NCBI RefSeq assembly: GCF_000306785.1
Contig: NC_017955.1
Location: 3,720,001-3,784,000, forward strand
Length of the DNA stretch: 64,000 nt
Origin: Modestobacter italicus
GTDB taxonomy: Bacteria; Actinomycetota; Actinomycetes; Mycobacteriales; Geodermatophilaceae
Direction: 5' to 3'
Every line of letters starts with the position of its first letter. Position 1 is the stretch's first letter. Of this stretch, positions 1 to 8,964 are shown piece after piece. Under the pieces are notes generated by a model. It saw only the letters and a list, made by a program, of their open reading frames with translations. It made no database searches and had not been told where the DNA came from. The position numbers were made by a program, and so were the translations under genes.

Positions 1-1
1 C

Positions 2-481
2 GGTCAGCTGGTCAGCCCCGCCGGCAAGGACCCCGCTGAGGTCCTGGAGATGGCCGGGCCCGAGGCGTTGCGTCGCGCACTTGACTCATCGGCATCACTC
101 GCTGCGTCCATCGTCCGAGCACGCGTCGACGACTTCGCGGATCGCTTGGACACAGTCGAGGGGCAGGTCTTGGCCACCCGCCAGGCGGCCGCGGTCATCG
201 CCGCACTGCCGCCGTCCAGCTGGCCAGCTCACCTGGTGGACGTCATCGTGCGCACAGGCATCGCCCCCGACATCGCCGCCGCCGAGGTCATGGACGCGGC
301 CTCGCGTAATGACCTCGCCAGCCCGGACGACGGAACGGCCAGCACCGGCGCCGCCACCGCACCTGCGGGTTGGCTGCCGAGGTCGACTGCGAACAGGGCG
401 CTGGCGGTCAGCGACCGCGAGGCACTTGCCGCGGCTGGCCCACGGATCCTGGCTCCCATGGGAGCACCACTGCAGCGGTAG
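2..481 (+). CDS. TOPRIM/DnaG-like primase, C-terminal part (cut by window start)
   Basis: The reading frame is open from base 2 to a TAG at 479-481, so this is the 3' end of a longer gene. The first visible residues (GKDPAEVL, then GPEALRRAL) match the segment that follows the TOPRIM fold in DnaG-type primases, where a 'GxDPAxxL...GPxALRxAL' stretch precedes the helicase-interaction region. The rest is alanine-rich and helical, with no further motif. Actinobacterial conjugative elements often carry such a primase next to the transfer genes. This one faces the tra operon that ends at 547, tail to tail. A chromosomal dnaG is possible but less likely in this context. Confidence 0.6.
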   Translation, partial: GQLVSPAGKDPAEVLEMAGPEALRRALDSSASLAASIVRARVDDFADRLDTVEGQVLATRQAAAVIAALPPSSWPAHLVDVIVRTGIAPDIAAAEVMDAASRNDLASPDDGTASTGAATAPAGWLPRSTANRALAVSDREALAAAGPRILAPMGAPLQR

Positions 482-522
482 CTCAGCGGTGTCGGGCGAC
501 GGCGGGGTCCCGTCAGCCTCAG

Positions 523-540
523 CCCGGAAGGACCTTCGGG
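523..540. terminator. Possible hairpin between convergent primase and tra operon
   Basis: CCCGGAAGG-A-CCTTCGGG forms a short, slightly bulged stem in the 65-base gap between the primase end (481) and the last tra gene (547). Its position suits a bidirectional terminator. There is no U-tract, and the stem is short. Confidence 0.3.
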
Positions 541-546
541 AAGGGG

Positions 547-1041
547 TCAGGAGCCAGCGGTGCCGAGGAAGGCAACGTACCGGCTCTCCGCAGGCCAGGC
601 TTGGTGCCGGCCGGTCCGGCAGGTGCTCTCCCCGAGACGCCCGACCATGCGGTCGCAGAACATCGGGAAGGCGTAGCGGTTCCACTCCTCGACCAGCTCA
701 GGTCCAGTCGCGAGCTCCGCCTGCCAACGCAGCACCGTCAGCACGGGCAGCTCGCGGGCGATGTGCGGGTGGCTGCGCCAGCAGGCCGGGACCATGGCCG
801 CGGGTCGCCAGGCGTACTCGTGGTTGATCCAAGCAGCGACGTCACCGCACCAGTCCCACATCGCAGCGCCCAGCTCGCTGCTGCACCCGGCCGGTTCCCA
901 CGGCCGCTCGATGTCTGCCGCAACTCCTGACCTCGCTGAGCGCCCCGGCTCCCGGCGGCGGTCCTCTGCCAGCAGTTCGAGCGCTCCGAGCACGATCAGC
1001 GGTGGGGTGGGAAAGGGCAGCAGGATCACCAGGACCCCCAT
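547..1041 (-). CDS. Conserved-type tra-associated protein (DUF4913-like), unknown function
   Basis: This 164-residue protein starts with a hydrophobic stretch (residues 2-24). A Trp-rich body follows, with 'MWDWCGDVAAWIN', 'PACWRSHPHIARELPVL' and 'VLRWQAEL'. This W...W..HP pattern is typical of small proteins that accompany actinobacterial conjugation operons, where DUF4913-like members are common; that family link is inference. The start ATG at 1041 lies inside the coupling-protein gene, whose stop is at 1026, so the two are translationally coupled. It is the last gene of the minus-strand operon. The function is unknown. The hydrophobic N terminus could be a membrane anchor or a poor start choice. 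Confidence 0.65.
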   Translation of the reverse strand: MGVLVILLPFPTPPLIVLGALELLAEDRRREPGRSARSGVAADIERPWEPAGCSSELGAAMWDWCGDVAAWINHEYAWRPAAMVPACWRSHPHIARELPVLTVLRWQAELATGPELVEEWNRYAFPMFCDRMVGRLGESTCRTGRHQAWPAESRYVAFLGTAGS

Positions 1042-2531
1042 GCCGCCGGGTCGTCCCGTCCGGGGTCCAGCCGGTGGTCACGCGCGTAGGCCACCGCTGC
1101 CGCTGTTCGCACGGACAGGTCGACCTGTTCGATGCGGGCGGCCGCGACGTCGGCCCGGGCGGCATCCATCTCTGCTTTGAGCCGCGCGCCGTCCTTGCCG
1201 TCCAGGCAGCGTCGCAGCCGGGCGACGATGGGTGGCGCGGTGCCGGCCACCACCAGGGCGTGCCGCTCGGGCACCCGACGGATGTCCCCGGGACGCAGCA
1301 CCCGCACGTCCTCCCCGGACCGTGACGTGCCGACGCCGCCAGGGCCGTCGGTGACGGTCTGCCGGCTGATCCGCACGTCGTCCAGGAGCTCGGACAGCTC
1401 CCGGTAGAAGTGGACGTCCTTGCCCCCGCCGAAGACGACCAGCGTGTTGGTGAGCCCGAACAGCGAGCGGGCCTCGTCCTCTCCGTACGAGACGACCATC
1501 TGCTTCCAGGTCTGCGTGGCGTAGATGAACGACAGACCGAGAGCCCGCTCGTTGGCCATGCGCACTCGCAGGGTGGGCAGCGGCGTCGTCGACGGCAGCT
1601 CGTCCAGGCAGGCAAGAAAGCACGGCGTCATCCGGCCGTGCGCCGACGTCGTTGCGACGCTGAGCGCCGTATCGAGGACGTGCTCGGCGACGGCGGTCAT
1701 CAGCGGCGCCGCCGAGGCGTAGGGATCGTCGCGGCCGAGCAGGTAGACGGTTCCCTGTCGGTTGATCAGGTCGACCAGGTCGGTCGCAGGCCGTTGGGGC
1801 GACGGCACGCAGCGGGCACGAATGTCCGGCTGGAAGAACAGCGCCATCGCCTGCTGCACCGTCGTGACGGTGTTGCCGACCGTGTCCGCGCTGCCGTGCA
1901 GGGCACCGGCCAGCAGCCCGTCCCAGAAGCGGGCCGCATGCGGGTGTTGCTGGAGGATCTCGGCCGGCTGCTCAGCTGCCACCGGGTTGGCGACCCACTC
2001 GAGCACGTGGTCAAGGGTGCGGCCGGTCAGCGCCGCTGCGTGCAGGAAGCCCTGCAGCACCTTCGCCGTCTCCGCGGCGTAGAACCGAGCCGCGTTGTCC
2101 TGCCGGCCACCGGTCACCGCGCCGCTCACCGTGCCGGCCGAGAACGCCTTGGCCCGCCGCTCGGCGATCTGCGGGTCGACGCAGCCGGCGATCGGATCCC
2201 ACCGCAGCTCCGGCATACCGGGCGCAGCTCCGAACGGATCCAGCACCGCGATCGGGCGGGAGGCACCGCCCGGGTGGTCGGGCAGCTGACGCCGTCCGGC
2301 CGTGAGCAGCAGGTCATCGACCTTGGTGAGCGTCGCCAGTGCCGCGCCTCGATGGGCGAGCAGGGCCGGGGCCAGCAGGTCGAGCGTCTTGCCGGACCCC
2401 TGTTCGCCGTAGACGCCGGTGGTGCGGTCGTAGCGGCACCACAGCTCGACACCGCGCGGGGTCGTCGAGCGGCCGAGCCGCCAGCCGACATCCGTGGGCT
2501 CGAAGCGCCGGGCGCTGCCTGGTCGGATCAC
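1026..2531 (-). CDS. Type IV coupling protein (TraG/VirD4/TraD-type ATPase)
   Basis: At 501 residues this has the layout of a soluble T4CP. The Walker A motif GEQGSGKT is at residues 42-49, and a Walker B-like strand ends 'FLACLDELPS' near residue 310. A RecA/FtsK-like region follows with 'FIYATQTWKQM' and 'NTLVVFGGGKD'. Coupling proteins bring the relaxosome to the type IV channel and power DNA transfer at the inner membrane. No transmembrane segments are seen at the N terminus, unlike classical VirD4; many Gram-positive members lack them, or anchor through a partner such as the product of 4272-4763. The start overlaps the upstream stop (2528) as ATGA. Confidence 0.9.
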   Translation of the reverse strand: MIRPGSARRFEPTDVGWRLGRSTTPRGVELWCRYDRTTGVYGEQGSGKTLDLLAPALLAHRGAALATLTKVDDLLLTAGRRQLPDHPGGASRPIAVLDPFGAAPGMPELRWDPIAGCVDPQIAERRAKAFSAGTVSGAVTGGRQDNAARFYAAETAKVLQGFLHAAALTGRTLDHVLEWVANPVAAEQPAEILQQHPHAARFWDGLLAGALHGSADTVGNTVTTVQQAMALFFQPDIRARCVPSPQRPATDLVDLINRQGTVYLLGRDDPYASAAPLMTAVAEHVLDTALSVATTSAHGRMTPCFLACLDELPSTTPLPTLRVRMANERALGLSFIYATQTWKQMVVSYGEDEARSLFGLTNTLVVFGGGKDVHFYRELSELLDDVRISRQTVTDGPGGVGTSRSGEDVRVLRPGDIRRVPERHALVVAGTAPPIVARLRRCLDGKDGARLKAEMDAARADVAAARIEQVDLSVRTAAAVAYARDHRLDPGRDDPAAWGSW

Positions 2532-3820
2532 CGCGCCCGCCCGCGTCCCGGCGGCTGATCGCGCGACAGCTGATGATGACGCTGGACCTCCCGTGTGGCC
2601 GCGCCGAGTGCAGCGGCGGTCTCCGGCCGCTCGAGCAACTCGCGGTTGGCTGCCCAGGCCCGGCGCGGGAAGTCGATGGTCGGGCGCGAGCCATCAGCGA
2701 CCTGCGCTGCGACGGCGACGGACAGTAGGCGGGCGTTGTGCAGGGCCCCGGCGACCGGCTGCAGGTCGACGGCGTCCGCTCGGATGAGGCCGCCGGGTCG
2801 GTAGCCCCGGAGGTAGGCGGCCACCCGCTCGTCCCTCGGCGGCAGGTCACGCGCGTAGGCGATCAGCGCGCCGGAATCCGCCCATGCCCGCACGGAGCGG
2901 TAGAGCAACTGGCTGGCCAGGGTAGGTAGGTGCTGCGCGCCGGCCGCAACCGCCGAACGCAGCCGCTCTCCGTCTGGCCCGGCGTGCAGGTCGACGTTCC
3001 TGAGGGCGCTGTGGAGGCGACCTGCGGCGGCCACTCCTGAGGGGACGTGGTCCTGCTGACGGCGGGTTCCGTCGTCGTACGGACGGAGTGCGGTCCGGAC
3101 GGCACGCCAGGCAGTCGCAGCGGTCGCCTCATCGCCCAGTGACTGCCTCTGATCGCTGAGTCGTTGCGCCGCGTCGCTGAGGGTCTCCGCGGAGATCGTG
3201 TACGCGAGGACCTCGGCGACGGACGGCGGCTGCGTCGCGCGTGCGGTGCTGTGCAGCAGGACGGCGACAGCGTCCGGCACCACGAGGGCCGGATCGGACG
3301 ACGAGCTCACGGGCAGCCCGGCCACCGGGCGGTCGAGCAGCGCGGCGTCGGTGCTGGTGGGTGGCTGCAGGGCCGCGGTCTGCTGGACCAGCACCGAGTG
3401 GCGCTGCACCGCCTCGAGCCACTGCGCCGCCGGGCCGGCCGGCAGGCTCGGTTCGACGACCGCGGTGAGCGGGGTGAGGGTCTCGGCCACGGCGACGGAC
3501 GTGGCCCAACGCCCCCCGACCGTGCTGAGCGGGGCGAGGACCCCGACGGTGTCCGCGGCCGCGGCAGCCACGCGAGCCAGCCCCGACTCGGTGGCCGGCG
3601 CACGGACGGCGAGCTGGGTGCACGCGGCGGACAGCCCGGCCACCTGCTGTTCGCGGCGGTCGCCGGCAACCGAGGAGATCCCATCACGGCCCAGCTCGGC
3701 CAGGGCCCGGCCCAGCTGTCCGATGGCGGTACCGGCGTCGGCACGGACGGCCGCGGTGGAGTGCGTGCGGCTCGCTGCCTCAGCGAGGTCGTCGAGCAGT
3801 CGCCCCAGCGACACGGCCAT
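2528..3820 (-). CDS. Large alanine-rich tra-operon protein, unknown function
   Basis: This 430-residue protein is Ala/Arg/Leu-rich, predicted mostly helical, and has no signal peptide, membrane segment or recognisable catalytic motif. It lies between a 103-residue protein and the coupling ATPase, with ATGA-type overlaps at both ends (3820 and 2528), so it is made with the transfer machinery. Long helical proteins in this slot may bind DNA or relaxosome components, but nothing here proves that. A relaxase can be excluded because no HUH motif or catalytic tyrosine context is visible. Confidence 0.75.
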   Translation of the reverse strand: MAVSLGRLLDDLAEAASRTHSTAAVRADAGTAIGQLGRALAELGRDGISSVAGDRREQQVAGLSAACTQLAVRAPATESGLARVAAAAADTVGVLAPLSTVGGRWATSVAVAETLTPLTAVVEPSLPAGPAAQWLEAVQRHSVLVQQTAALQPPTSTDAALLDRPVAGLPVSSSSDPALVVPDAVAVLLHSTARATQPPSVAEVLAYTISAETLSDAAQRLSDQRQSLGDEATAATAWRAVRTALRPYDDGTRRQQDHVPSGVAAAGRLHSALRNVDLHAGPDGERLRSAVAAGAQHLPTLASQLLYRSVRAWADSGALIAYARDLPPRDERVAAYLRGYRPGGLIRADAVDLQPVAGALHNARLLSVAVAAQVADGSRPTIDFPRRAWAANRELLERPETAAALGAATREVQRHHQLSRDQPPGRGRAR

Positions 3821-4131
3821 CAGTGCGCCTCACGCAGTGCTCGGCGCCCGTGCCGGGCCGCGGCCAGTACGTCCGGGCGCGCGAAGTCGTCCACGTCCAG
3901 CTGCCCGAGAATGCGGAGCGCCTGGGTGACGAGGCGGTCGGGCTCACTGCCGCGGATGGTCGGCGCCACGGGTCGGGTGGGTGCGCGGAGGGCCGTTGCA
4001 GCGGCGAGGCAGTGCAGCTGCATGGTCGTCGGTGCCTGCTCGTGGCGGGCGACGGCGGCGAACAGTGCTGCAGCCTCGGCACGCGCGTCGGTGGCCTCGT
4101 GGCCGTGGCTGGCGGGGTTGTCAGCTGACAT
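3820..4131 (-). CDS. Small helical tra-operon protein, unknown
   Basis: This 103-residue protein has a helical N-terminal half and a C-terminal 'LVTQALRILGQLDVDDFARPDVLAAARHGRRALR'-like helical repeat. No known domain is recognisable. Its stop overlaps the start of the 430-residue protein downstream at 3820, supporting translational coupling. The 140-base gap to the next upstream gene (4272) is the only gap of that size in the operon and could hold an internal promoter. Nothing specific was found in that gap. Confidence 0.6.
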   Translation of the reverse strand: MSADNPASHGHEATDARAEAAALFAAVARHEQAPTTMQLHCLAAATALRAPTRPVAPTIRGSEPDRLVTQALRILGQLDVDDFARPDVLAAARHGRRALREAH

Positions 4132-4271
4132 GACGGGTCTCCTTGGGATGACGTGATGCGATGCCTGGTCGAACTACGCCGACGCTCCTAGGGCCCGGAG
4201 TGGCGCTCCGGGTCGCCGACCTCTTCTGTGGACGACCGCGGTGTGACGGGGACGGGCGGTTGACAGCCCGC

Positions 4272-4763
4272 TCATCCGCCGGCACGGCGGCGAGTGCCTT
4301 CCGGCCCGTAGCGGTCGGGGCGGATGACGGCTCGGGCGTCCCGGAGCTGACGTAGACCCAGCGCTCGCTCGGCCTCGTGGCGGCTGGCCATCCCGCTCCG
4401 GGCATCACCCGGTCGCCGGTAGCGGCTGATGAGGGCACCTGTCGCGACGACGACCGTGAGCAGGGCCGACTCGGCCAGGGCCATGCAGACGTAGGTGACC
4501 CCCGGTGCGGCCGTTCGGCGGGCGAGTTCTGGGGACAGGCCGCTGCCGGGGGCACCGTGCAGGAGTCCGCCCAGCACCTGCAGGCTCTCCTGGACGCTGG
4601 CCGGCCACAGCCATCCCCCGCCCCAAACCGCCGACGCGAGTCCGCGTCCGGCGAGTGCCGCCGCTGCGATGGCGATGACGAGCCCGCCGATCACCACGAC
4701 GCCGAGCTCCCAGCCCCGGCCGAGCGGCTGCGGTTCCCGGCGGCGCAGCGCAGGTCCGGTCAC
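4272..4763 (-). CDS. Small integral membrane protein of the conjugation operon
   Basis: This 163-residue protein has a clear membrane segment at about residues 20-42 (GVVVIGGLVIAIAAAALAG) and a second at about 88-112. Between them is an extracytoplasmic loop rich in Trp and Gly, and a basic cytoplasmic tail follows (HEAERALGLRQLR, RYGPEGTRRR). Proteins of this size and topology next to a soluble coupling ATPase may anchor it to the membrane. That role is inferred from position only. The start at 4763 is 45 bases downstream of the hydrolase stop. Confidence 0.7.
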   Translation of the reverse strand: MTGPALRRREPQPLGRGWELGVVVIGGLVIAIAAAALAGRGLASAVWGGGWLWPASVQESLQVLGGLLHGAPGSGLSPELARRTAAPGVTYVCMALAESALLTVVVATGALISRYRRPGDARSGMASRHEAERALGLRQLRDARAVIRPDRYGPEGTRRRAGG

Positions 4764-4808
4764 GAGTCATGCCTCTCTTCCGCGCGGGTCGATGGCGGTC
4801 GCCGGCCT

Positions 4809-5903
4809 TCACGCGATGTGCCGGACGGCGACGACCTGGCCGCTCCACCGGATGGCCTCGGTGAGCTCGACGGGCACGCCGGTCATCGGGGCCTGAACGA
4901 GGTACAGGTGGCGGCCGTCGGGCTCGTCGACGTAGCCGGCGACCATGCCGACGTGACCGGGTGCTGCCGCTGTGCCGTCCGCCCCGGGGATCATCACCAG
5001 GTCTCCGGCCACTGCCTGCGACAGGTCGAGCGGACCCGGTACGCCGACACGGGTCTGCGCCGCAGCCTGGTGCGGCAAGGCCACACCGGCCGCCGCCCAG
5101 GCGGCCATGGTGAGACCGGAGCAGTCGTAGGCATCTGGCCCGGCGGCCGCCCAGACGTACGGCTTGCCCAGCTGGGCGAGGGCGTGCTGGACGGCGGCCG
5201 CGCCCTGGGCCGACCCGCTGATGACCAGGCCAGCGGGGATGGTGGTGGTCCCGGCGACGTTGTTGCCGCGGGGTCCGACGATGGCGCCAGCGGGAACCTC
5301 GCCCCCGGCGCCGGGACAGATGGCCGGCCCGGCATCCAGGGCGGAGATCGAGTCGGCGGCGGCGAGCACCGCCGGAGCTGCCGCTGCCGGCCAGAACTGG
5401 CCGACGAGCTGTTGGGCCAGCCTGACGTTGCGTTGTACGCGCTCTGGGTAGCGCGAGCGCTGGACGGCGTGCGAGGCGTCGCCGAGCGGGAGCTCCGACC
5501 AACCGGGTACCGCGACCAGCCGGTCGAGGAAGGCGTTGGTGGACCGAATCGGGTCGATGGCCACCGGTTCGGTGTAGATGGAGATGCGCTGCTGAAACAG
5601 TCCTTCGGAGTCATGGTCGGTCTGGACGGCGGAGTTGCGCAGCTTCGACTCGGTGTAGGCGGTGGCCACGGCGATGACCGCCGCTCGTACCGGCAGCTGA
5701 CGGCCGGCCACGACGGACACGATGGTCCGGGCATGGCCCATCTGGTCGGCGTCAAGGCGGACGGAGCCGACGGTCTGCGCGGTGCCTCCTCCCCCGCAGC
5801 CATCCATGGCGGGTGGCTGGTCAGCCGTCCCGGCTGCGAGCAGGAGGAGGACCGTGGACAGGACCACCATGGGCACCGCGATCGCGGCGATCAGGACCTT
5901 CAC
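4809..5903 (-). CDS. Conjugation-linked peptidoglycan hydrolase (lysozyme-like plus NlpC/P60)
   Basis: The 364-residue protein is read from GTG at 5903, which overlaps the VirB4 stop as GTGA; longer in-frame starts would lie inside virB4. An N-terminal membrane anchor (about 2-25) is followed by a transglycosylase-like region containing 'AYTESKLRN' and 'SEGLFQQR'. The C-terminal NlpC/P60 (C40) domain has the catalytic Cys about residue 261 (DAYDCSGL) and His about 317 (APGHVGMV). Such two-domain enzymes open the cell wall locally for the type IV channel, like VirB1 or TcpG/CwlT of Gram-positive conjugative elements. Confidence 0.88.
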   Translation of the reverse strand: MKVLIAAIAVPMVVLSTVLLLLAAGTADQPPAMDGCGGGGTAQTVGSVRLDADQMGHARTIVSVVAGRQLPVRAAVIAVATAYTESKLRNSAVQTDHDSEGLFQQRISIYTEPVAIDPIRSTNAFLDRLVAVPGWSELPLGDASHAVQRSRYPERVQRNVRLAQQLVGQFWPAAAAPAVLAAADSISALDAGPAICPGAGGEVPAGAIVGPRGNNVAGTTTIPAGLVISGSAQGAAAVQHALAQLGKPYVWAAAGPDAYDCSGLTMAAWAAAGVALPHQAAAQTRVGVPGPLDLSQAVAGDLVMIPGADGTAAAPGHVGMVAGYVDEPDGRHLYLVQAPMTGVPVELTEAIRWSGQVVAVRHIA

Positions 5904-7438
5904 CACTGCCCCCGCTGGTTGCCGCCGGGGGCGGCGCTGGTCGGCGTGGTGATCGCTTCGTTGGTGTCGGTCAGCGAGAGGTCGATCGACGTGCGGACGG
6001 TCTGCACCTTCGCGACGTGGTTGCCGACCAACCAGAGGGCCCGGCCCCTGGCTGCGGCGGCCCAGTCGGTGACGATCCGCTCGGCCATCGGGCTCAGGCC
6101 GAGCAGTTGGGAGAGCTCGTCTCCGACCTGGTCGTCCTGGCCGAGCAGCACCTTGGTGGCGCAGAGGTGCAGCAGGTCCTTGGCGATCGCGACTGCCTGG
6201 CTGCCGGCGTCCCCGATGGTGAGCATGTCTGAGGGCTTGTGTGCGACGACGACCTGGATGCACCCGTCGTTGCGGGACAGGCGCAGGTCGGCGTCCAGTG
6301 ACTTGACCGCCTCCGCGCCGAGCCGCATCTGCTTCCAGCACTCGTCGCGGATGATGATGCGCAGGTCGCCGGGCTCGGCCAGCTGGGTCATCGCCCGGCC
6401 CCAGGAGTTGAGGCACGTCAGCGCCACTCCCACGGCCTCGTCGCCGAGCGGGTCCAGACGTGACAGGGACAACGACTGGATCGGCGCCTGCCAGTCGACC
6501 GCGATGGTGGTCGGCGCATCGAACAGCCCAGCCAGGTGCCCGGTGACCAGTGCCCCCAGGGCGTCCCGCAGCGGGCGAGTCTCGTCGAGGAACTGCTGTG
6601 TGCTGGCGTATCGGCAGGCGTCGACGAGTTCGTCGCTCGGTACCCGCAGCGCCTGCCACAGCAGCGGGATGGTGATCTCACGCATCCGGTCGGCGCCGTC
6701 GGCGTAGCCGGTCAGGTCACGGATCACCTGCCCGACCGCCGTCTCGGCGGTCGGACCGAACGGCACGTGCTGCGACCCGACCAGACCGCGGATGAGCAGC
6801 AGCCACCGCGCGAACACCATCGCCGCCCGCCGACGCGCCTCTGCGCCGGGCAACCGCGTCCAGTCGTTGCCGAGTGGGCCGAAGTCCAACGGGTTGATGC
6901 GAGCGGGGAGGCCGTGACCCACCGCGTGCGGCTCGACCTGCAGCGCCTGGCACAGCGGCTCGTACTCGTCCTTGACGTCGCCGAGGACCAACGTCCGGTA
7001 GCCGTAGGCCATCTGCCGCAGCGCGAACATCTTGACCGTGCCGGACTTCCCGCGACCGGGTGCGCCAAAGAAGATCATGTTCGGGTTGGTGACACCGGCG
7101 ACGCCGTTCAGCGTCCAGCCGATCGGATCAGCCGAAAAGGCGCCGCCGGAGAGGTGGTCGATGCCCAGGAGCGCGCCGGCGGGCGGCAATCCGCCGCCGG
7201 CGATCAGCGGCCACACGCCACCGACCTGCTCGGACGTCATCCGGTAGACTGCGAGCGGTGCGGGAACGGCCGCCCAGCCCGCTGCCCGCCCGGTCCGGCC
7301 CCGCCGGCCGACCGACGAGCTGAAGGGCAGGACTTGCATCGAGCGGAGCGCTGTCACGGGCGCCGCAGGCAGCTGGTGCCCGAAGTCGTGCACCAGCTGG
7401 GCCACTCCCCTGCCCGCGGCGCTGCGCCGTCCGCTCAC
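5900..7438 (-). CDS. VirB4/TraC-family conjugation ATPase
   Basis: GTG at 7438 is chosen because it overlaps the preceding stop (GTGA). It gives 512 residues, short for VirB4 (about 600-800) and missing much of the usual N-terminal domain. Walker A GAPGRGKS is at residues 125-132, and a Walker B-type strand reads 'LRIIIRDECWKQM'. Further conserved stretches include 'GDVKDEYEPLC', 'INPLDFGP' and 'VVAHKPSDM'. VirB4 proteins power pilus or channel assembly at the membrane base. The missing N-terminal domain may be supplied by the SCO6880-like product immediately upstream. Confidence 0.9.
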   Translation of the reverse strand: MSGRRSAAGRGVAQLVHDFGHQLPAAPVTALRSMQVLPFSSSVGRRGRTGRAAGWAAVPAPLAVYRMTSEQVGGVWPLIAGGGLPPAGALLGIDHLSGGAFSADPIGWTLNGVAGVTNPNMIFFGAPGRGKSGTVKMFALRQMAYGYRTLVLGDVKDEYEPLCQALQVEPHAVGHGLPARINPLDFGPLGNDWTRLPGAEARRRAAMVFARWLLLIRGLVGSQHVPFGPTAETAVGQVIRDLTGYADGADRMREITIPLLWQALRVPSDELVDACRYASTQQFLDETRPLRDALGALVTGHLAGLFDAPTTIAVDWQAPIQSLSLSRLDPLGDEAVGVALTCLNSWGRAMTQLAEPGDLRIIIRDECWKQMRLGAEAVKSLDADLRLSRNDGCIQVVVAHKPSDMLTIGDAGSQAVAIAKDLLHLCATKVLLGQDDQVGDELSQLLGLSPMAERIVTDWAAAARGRALWLVGNHVAKVQTVRTSIDLSLTDTNEAITTPTSAAPGGNQRGQW

Positions 7439-8964
7439 CGTGCACCCCGACGACGAGGCAACCCGATGCCGAGCGGGATGCAGGCGGCAGCGAACGCTGA
7501 GTCCTGTGCCAGGTCCAGTCGGAGCGGCGTGAACCCGCTCCCGGTGATGCTCGCCTCCAGACGACGCCCGTAGTCGGTGATCGACCATGTGCCCGGGACC
7601 GTGACCGAGACGGCGAGGGCGACGCGGACGAGGGCGCTCCCCTCGGACAGCCGGGCGTCCTGTCCTTCGACCCGCGCCGAGTCGCGACGGTGCGCCGCCC
7701 GCACCCGGAACCCGCCCCGGAGCCGCATCTCCGTCGCCAGCTCGGAGCTCATCGACTCGTTGCCGATCAAGCGGTCGGCCTTGGTCGCGCTGATCGGTTC
7801 GAAGAACACCGTGGCGCACCGCCGCTCCCCCGCGTTCGTCGGCGCGAGCGCTGGCGCCAGTGCGCCCATGACAGCCCCCTTGTCCGGCAGCAGGACGGTG
7901 CACGTGGCCGAGTGCCACGCGTCGTGCACGTAGTGACGGCGCTCGGGTGGCGGTGCGGCGCTGGGGCCGGCAGCCGCCATCGGTAGTGCGGCCGCGACCC
8001 GCGGATCGACGCTCCCGGCCAGTTCCGCGGCCGTGAGCCCGGCCCGGTCGCCCGGGGCGAAGCCGGTGCGGATCGCGGCCGCCAGGCCTGCGGCGTCGAG
8101 CCAGGTGACGCTCGTGCACCCGACAGGTCCGGTCAGGCGCGCTTCGATCTCGCCCATCACCCCGTGCAGGACGCGAGCCCGGCCGTCGACACCGCCACCG
8201 GCTTCCTTGGCCTGACGGCTGATCCGACGCTCCCGGACGACGACCGTCACGAACGCCTCGTGGCGGACGCCTGCCTGGCTCATCGTCTGGGCGAGCTCGG
8301 CAGTGACGGCCATGGCCAGCGGCGGGGCGTCGGGCCGCAGGTGCGCCCGCTGCCAGGCAATGAGTTCCGCGCCGTCATCGGGCAGCGTGCGGACCTGCAG
8401 AGCGAGGACCGACACGAGATCCGTGGTCGCCGCGGCCTCGAGCAGCTCCGCCAGCCCAGCGCCCATCCTCGCCCGGGCGGGCGCCTCGGACAGCCCGATG
8501 CCGGGATGGGCGATCTGCGCGACCACGGCCCAGGTCTGCTCCCTGGTGTCGGAGACGACGACCGGACGGACCATGAGCGGTCCGAACGGCGGCCCGTCGT
8601 GGGTGCGTATCCCGGACAGCACTCCCGGCAGGTCGGCCTCCTCGAGTTCCGCCGCCGTGCCCGCTGCCGCGTGCGCCTGCCAGTCGGTCCACCCCAAGGC
8701 GGACCCGAACGCGTGGTGCGCCCAGTCGAGGCACCAGCGGAGGGCAGAGCGGCCGCGGACGGGCACGGCCACCAGGACGACGAGCACCGCCCAGACCGGG
8801 GTCCACCCCAGCGCGGTCATCCAGCGGTGGGATCCCGCGGCCAGCAGCAGTGGCAGCCCGGTCAGGCCGATCGCGACCCACGTCGTGCCACTGAGGCCGC
8901 CGAACCAAGCGGGCCTGTCCGTCGACCATGATCCGTAGCGGATCGGTCCCGCCTGCTGGGTCAC
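7435..8964 (-). CDS. SCO6880-like / PrgI-type conjugation membrane protein
   Basis: This 509-residue protein has a basic N terminus followed by two adjacent membrane segments (about residues 25-75), a PrgI/VirB3-like hairpin. A long soluble region follows, with 'HPGIGLSEAPARARMGAGLAELLEAA', resembling the N-terminal non-ATPase half of VirB4. The pair 7435-8964 plus 5900-7438 therefore looks like a split VirB3-VirB4. This arrangement is known in actinobacterial transfer modules as SCO6880 plus a VirB4-like ATPase. The GTGA overlap at 7435-7438 supports stoichiometric production. Confidence 0.82.
   Translation of the reverse strand: MTQQAGPIRYGSWSTDRPAWFGGLSGTTWVAIGLTGLPLLLAAGSHRWMTALGWTPVWAVLVVLVAVPVRGRSALRWCLDWAHHAFGSALGWTDWQAHAAAGTAAELEEADLPGVLSGIRTHDGPPFGPLMVRPVVVSDTREQTWAVVAQIAHPGIGLSEAPARARMGAGLAELLEAAATTDLVSVLALQVRTLPDDGAELIAWQRAHLRPDAPPLAMAVTAELAQTMSQAGVRHEAFVTVVVRERRISRQAKEAGGGVDGRARVLHGVMGEIEARLTGPVGCTSVTWLDAAGLAAAIRTGFAPGDRAGLTAAELAGSVDPRVAAALPMAAAGPSAAPPPERRHYVHDAWHSATCTVLLPDKGAVMGALAPALAPTNAGERRCATVFFEPISATKADRLIGNESMSSELATEMRLRGGFRVRAAHRRDSARVEGQDARLSEGSALVRVALAVSVTVPGTWSITDYGRRLEASITGSGFTPLRLDLAQDSAFAAACIPLGIGLPRRRGAR

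Noticed and set aside
4377..6707. A 776-residue plus-strand frame across the hydrolase and VirB4 genes
   Set aside because: It is the mirror of well-recognised minus-strand genes and has no domain; a GC-rich shadow frame.
5900..8119. A 739-residue reading of the VirB4 gene starting at 8119
   Set aside because: The first 227 codons are antisense-type low-complexity Arg/Pro sequence inside the SCO6880-like gene. GTG 7438 overlaps that gene's stop and begins the recognisable protein.
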